From NCBI GenBank assembly GCA_015039315.1, contig WIDE01000177.1, forward strand, positions 21,731-43,035: a stretch of 21,305 nt of DNA. The letters are read 5' to 3'. Numbering within the stretch: position 1 is the stretch's first letter; each line of letters begins with the position of its first letter. Source of the DNA: Clavulina sp. PMI_390. Lineage: Eukaryota; Basidiomycota; Agaricomycetes; Cantharellales; Hydnaceae. The notes beneath the pieces were generated by a model. That model was given only the letters and a program-made list of their open reading frames with translations. It did no database searches and was not told where the DNA came from. The position numbers were made by a program, and so were the translations under genes. Below, in pieces: positions 19,801-21,305 of the stretch.

Positions 19801-21305
19801 CATCAGCCGATGCCTGTTCTTCTCCACCGAGGGTATAACCCGTGTTAGTGCCGAGCAGTTCCTCGTTCCCATCAACAACCCAGCCAGCCCCGACACTCGC
19901 CATCATCCGTCATAGCGAAGGAGTGTTTTCACCACCTCGGCACTTTGGTCCATCAACAACGGCGTACACCATCATTCACTATCTGACCAGTTCGTTGTTG
20001 ACACGACGGGATCCAGCATGACGATTACGAGACTTCCTGCTGAGCATCCGGAAATCGACCTCACCGGTGGCGAATGTTCGTCGCGGCCACCTCATTCTAC
20101 ACACCGAGGAACTCTCCCTCTCTCCTTCGGCCTCGGCGATGATGGTTCCTCAAATGGCACCAGTCTGGCCAGCACTCAGAGCGAGTAGCAAGCACGGCGA
20201 TATTGGCGGTAAGCAATCTGTAGCTTCGTTTTCGTCGCGGCGGTGTATCATTCAGAGAATGCTCTATGTGCTACTCGCCTTTCTCTTTGACTTGCTATGT
20301 TTCCACCACCTCTGCGTCTCGCTCAACCCTATTCTATCCTTCTGCACACACATCTCCCTCGCTTTCACAACATTCGCCGATCCACCATCATGTTTTGGCC
20401 TAGATCAGCCTCCGCACACTTGCCAGCCACGTCCTTTCCTCGTCTAGGTGAATGTTAATCTTGGCGCGCAGATCTCCGCCCCGGCACCAAACATGCTGTT
20501 GACCGTCTACACCCTCGTCATAACACACCACCATGCTGGACGGGTATTCCAACAACCCCAACCTATTGATTCATTAGCAACATCGCGCACAATCATCCTT
20601 CCTACGCCTCTCCGCAGGGATCTCCATTCGCAATCACCAGATATCCCACTGGCTGTCCAAAGTCGAACCCCACAACTGGCGGGCCAGCCATGACATGGAT
20701 GCAAAGAAGCGAGCTCTGCCCCAACAACAGAACACCGCGTACTAGTCAATGACTGTCTAACGATGGCGATCCAGCTATCACTCTGGATTCTGGTATGGCC
20801 TAGATCACAACTCCCGCCATCTTGTTGAGGATCCGCCGGTGGATTATCGTGGTGGTATCGCGTGAGTAGCCTTGCTATATTCTCCGCCTGCGACATCGTT
20901 TGCTCCTTCCTAACACGTCTTTCTCTTTCTTTCCTTCTACGCAGCGTACTGCCAAACCGCACCCTGTGGAAAATGACGCTTGCGAGCAGGTCGACGATGC
21001 CGCGAGCTACGTGCTAACCTAGATGATGGTACCTCGTTGTGTACGTCTCAACTTGTTTAGTGTCTCATAACTTCCCCGCATCACTGATCAGGTCTCGCCA
21101 TTCTGCATAGGGCTTTACATCCCCGACAATAACCTAAAACTGTCGCAACTGGGGTTGCTGTGGTAGCTGGCAGGAGGTAGGATGGGCGGTGAGGGCACTC
21201 ATGTTACGCCGGCCTGGATTAGCCGCCGGCTCGAACCCTATAGCCAATACACCATCAACATAACGCGTACAAGGTGCCCGACCGAATACCAAAGGACCTA
21301 TGCTC
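19800..21305 (+). pseudogene. GLX4: heavily decayed glyoxal oxidase relic, runs off window
   Basis: Pieces match GLX1 and GLX2 in order: VSAEQFL near 19850 (GLX2 VSAQRLFL); GGATCCGCCGGTGGATTATC near 20829 (GLX2 GGDPYMYYDGG region); an intron with a ctttcctt...cag acceptor ending at 20944; and a segment near 20970 (GAGCAGGTCGACGATGCC) corresponding to GLX2 CEEVDHPAD and GLX1 SDEVDDAD. After a deletion that removes most of the central enzyme, about 21225-21290 recalls GLX2 SDPHADYTINTTYPTEYR. Stops occur in every frame, and no copper ligand set survives. The stretch 19930-20700 is hard to align and may contain inserted sequence. Level of decay is like GLX1, so both belong to the older duplication. 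Confidence 0.6.

Overview
The window reads as nuclear DNA of a filamentous basidiomycete, probably an agaricomycete. The reasons are short GT-AG introns (58-79 nt where I could place them exactly), large C2-NACHT-WD40 NOD-like receptor (NLR) genes of the kind expanded in mushroom-forming fungi, and relics of glyoxal oxidase / copper radical oxidase (CRO, CAZy AA5_1), an H2O2-producing enzyme family of wood- and litter-decay fungi. No bacterial feature, tRNA, rRNA or transposon was recognised.

Layout: 1-4047 (minus) is NLR-A, an intact 7-exon gene whose WD40 end runs off the left edge. 4048-5250 is a spacer between divergent genes. 5250-6840 (plus) is an old glyoxal oxidase relic, GLX1. 6841-8530 is mostly unexplained, with a weak minus-strand coding candidate at 7623-8107. 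8530-11014 (plus) is a nearly full-length broken glyoxal oxidase, GLX2. 11551-12095 (minus) is NLR-C, the severed 3' end of an NLR. 12096-13410 (plus) is GLX3, a 5'-truncated glyoxal oxidase. 13972-18572 (minus) is NLR-B, a complete 7-exon gene encoding 1,401 residues. 18573-19800 is a spacer homologous to 4048-5250. 19800-21305 (plus) is a fourth, very decayed relic, GLX4.

Two levels of duplication explain this. An old one copied a divergent NLR-GLX module (NLR-A with GLX1, NLR-B with GLX4). A younger tandem duplication of about 2.4 kb, with breakpoints inside a glyoxal oxidase intron and inside a WD40 blade, gave two copies (9694-12095 and 12096 to about 14512) and so created NLR-C and GLX3. 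All four glyoxal oxidase copies are broken, whereas both NLRs for which enough sequence is present keep every splice site and reading frame. The locus now looks like an NLR (self/non-self or pathogen-sensing) cluster built around dying oxidase genes.

The most striking signal is compositional. The NLR NACHT-WD40 exons, together with NLR-C, are almost free of CpG (none at all in 13822-15411, 11184-12104 or 1-682), while the adjoining oxidase copies and the NLR 5' exons have normal CpG. The change is abrupt, and one border coincides with the duplication junction. This is the expected mark of long-term cytosine methylation and deamination on the repeated receptor exons. In addition, the WD40 blades are near-identical 129-bp repeats that differ mainly at two clusters of residues, the pattern known from fungal incompatibility NLRs.
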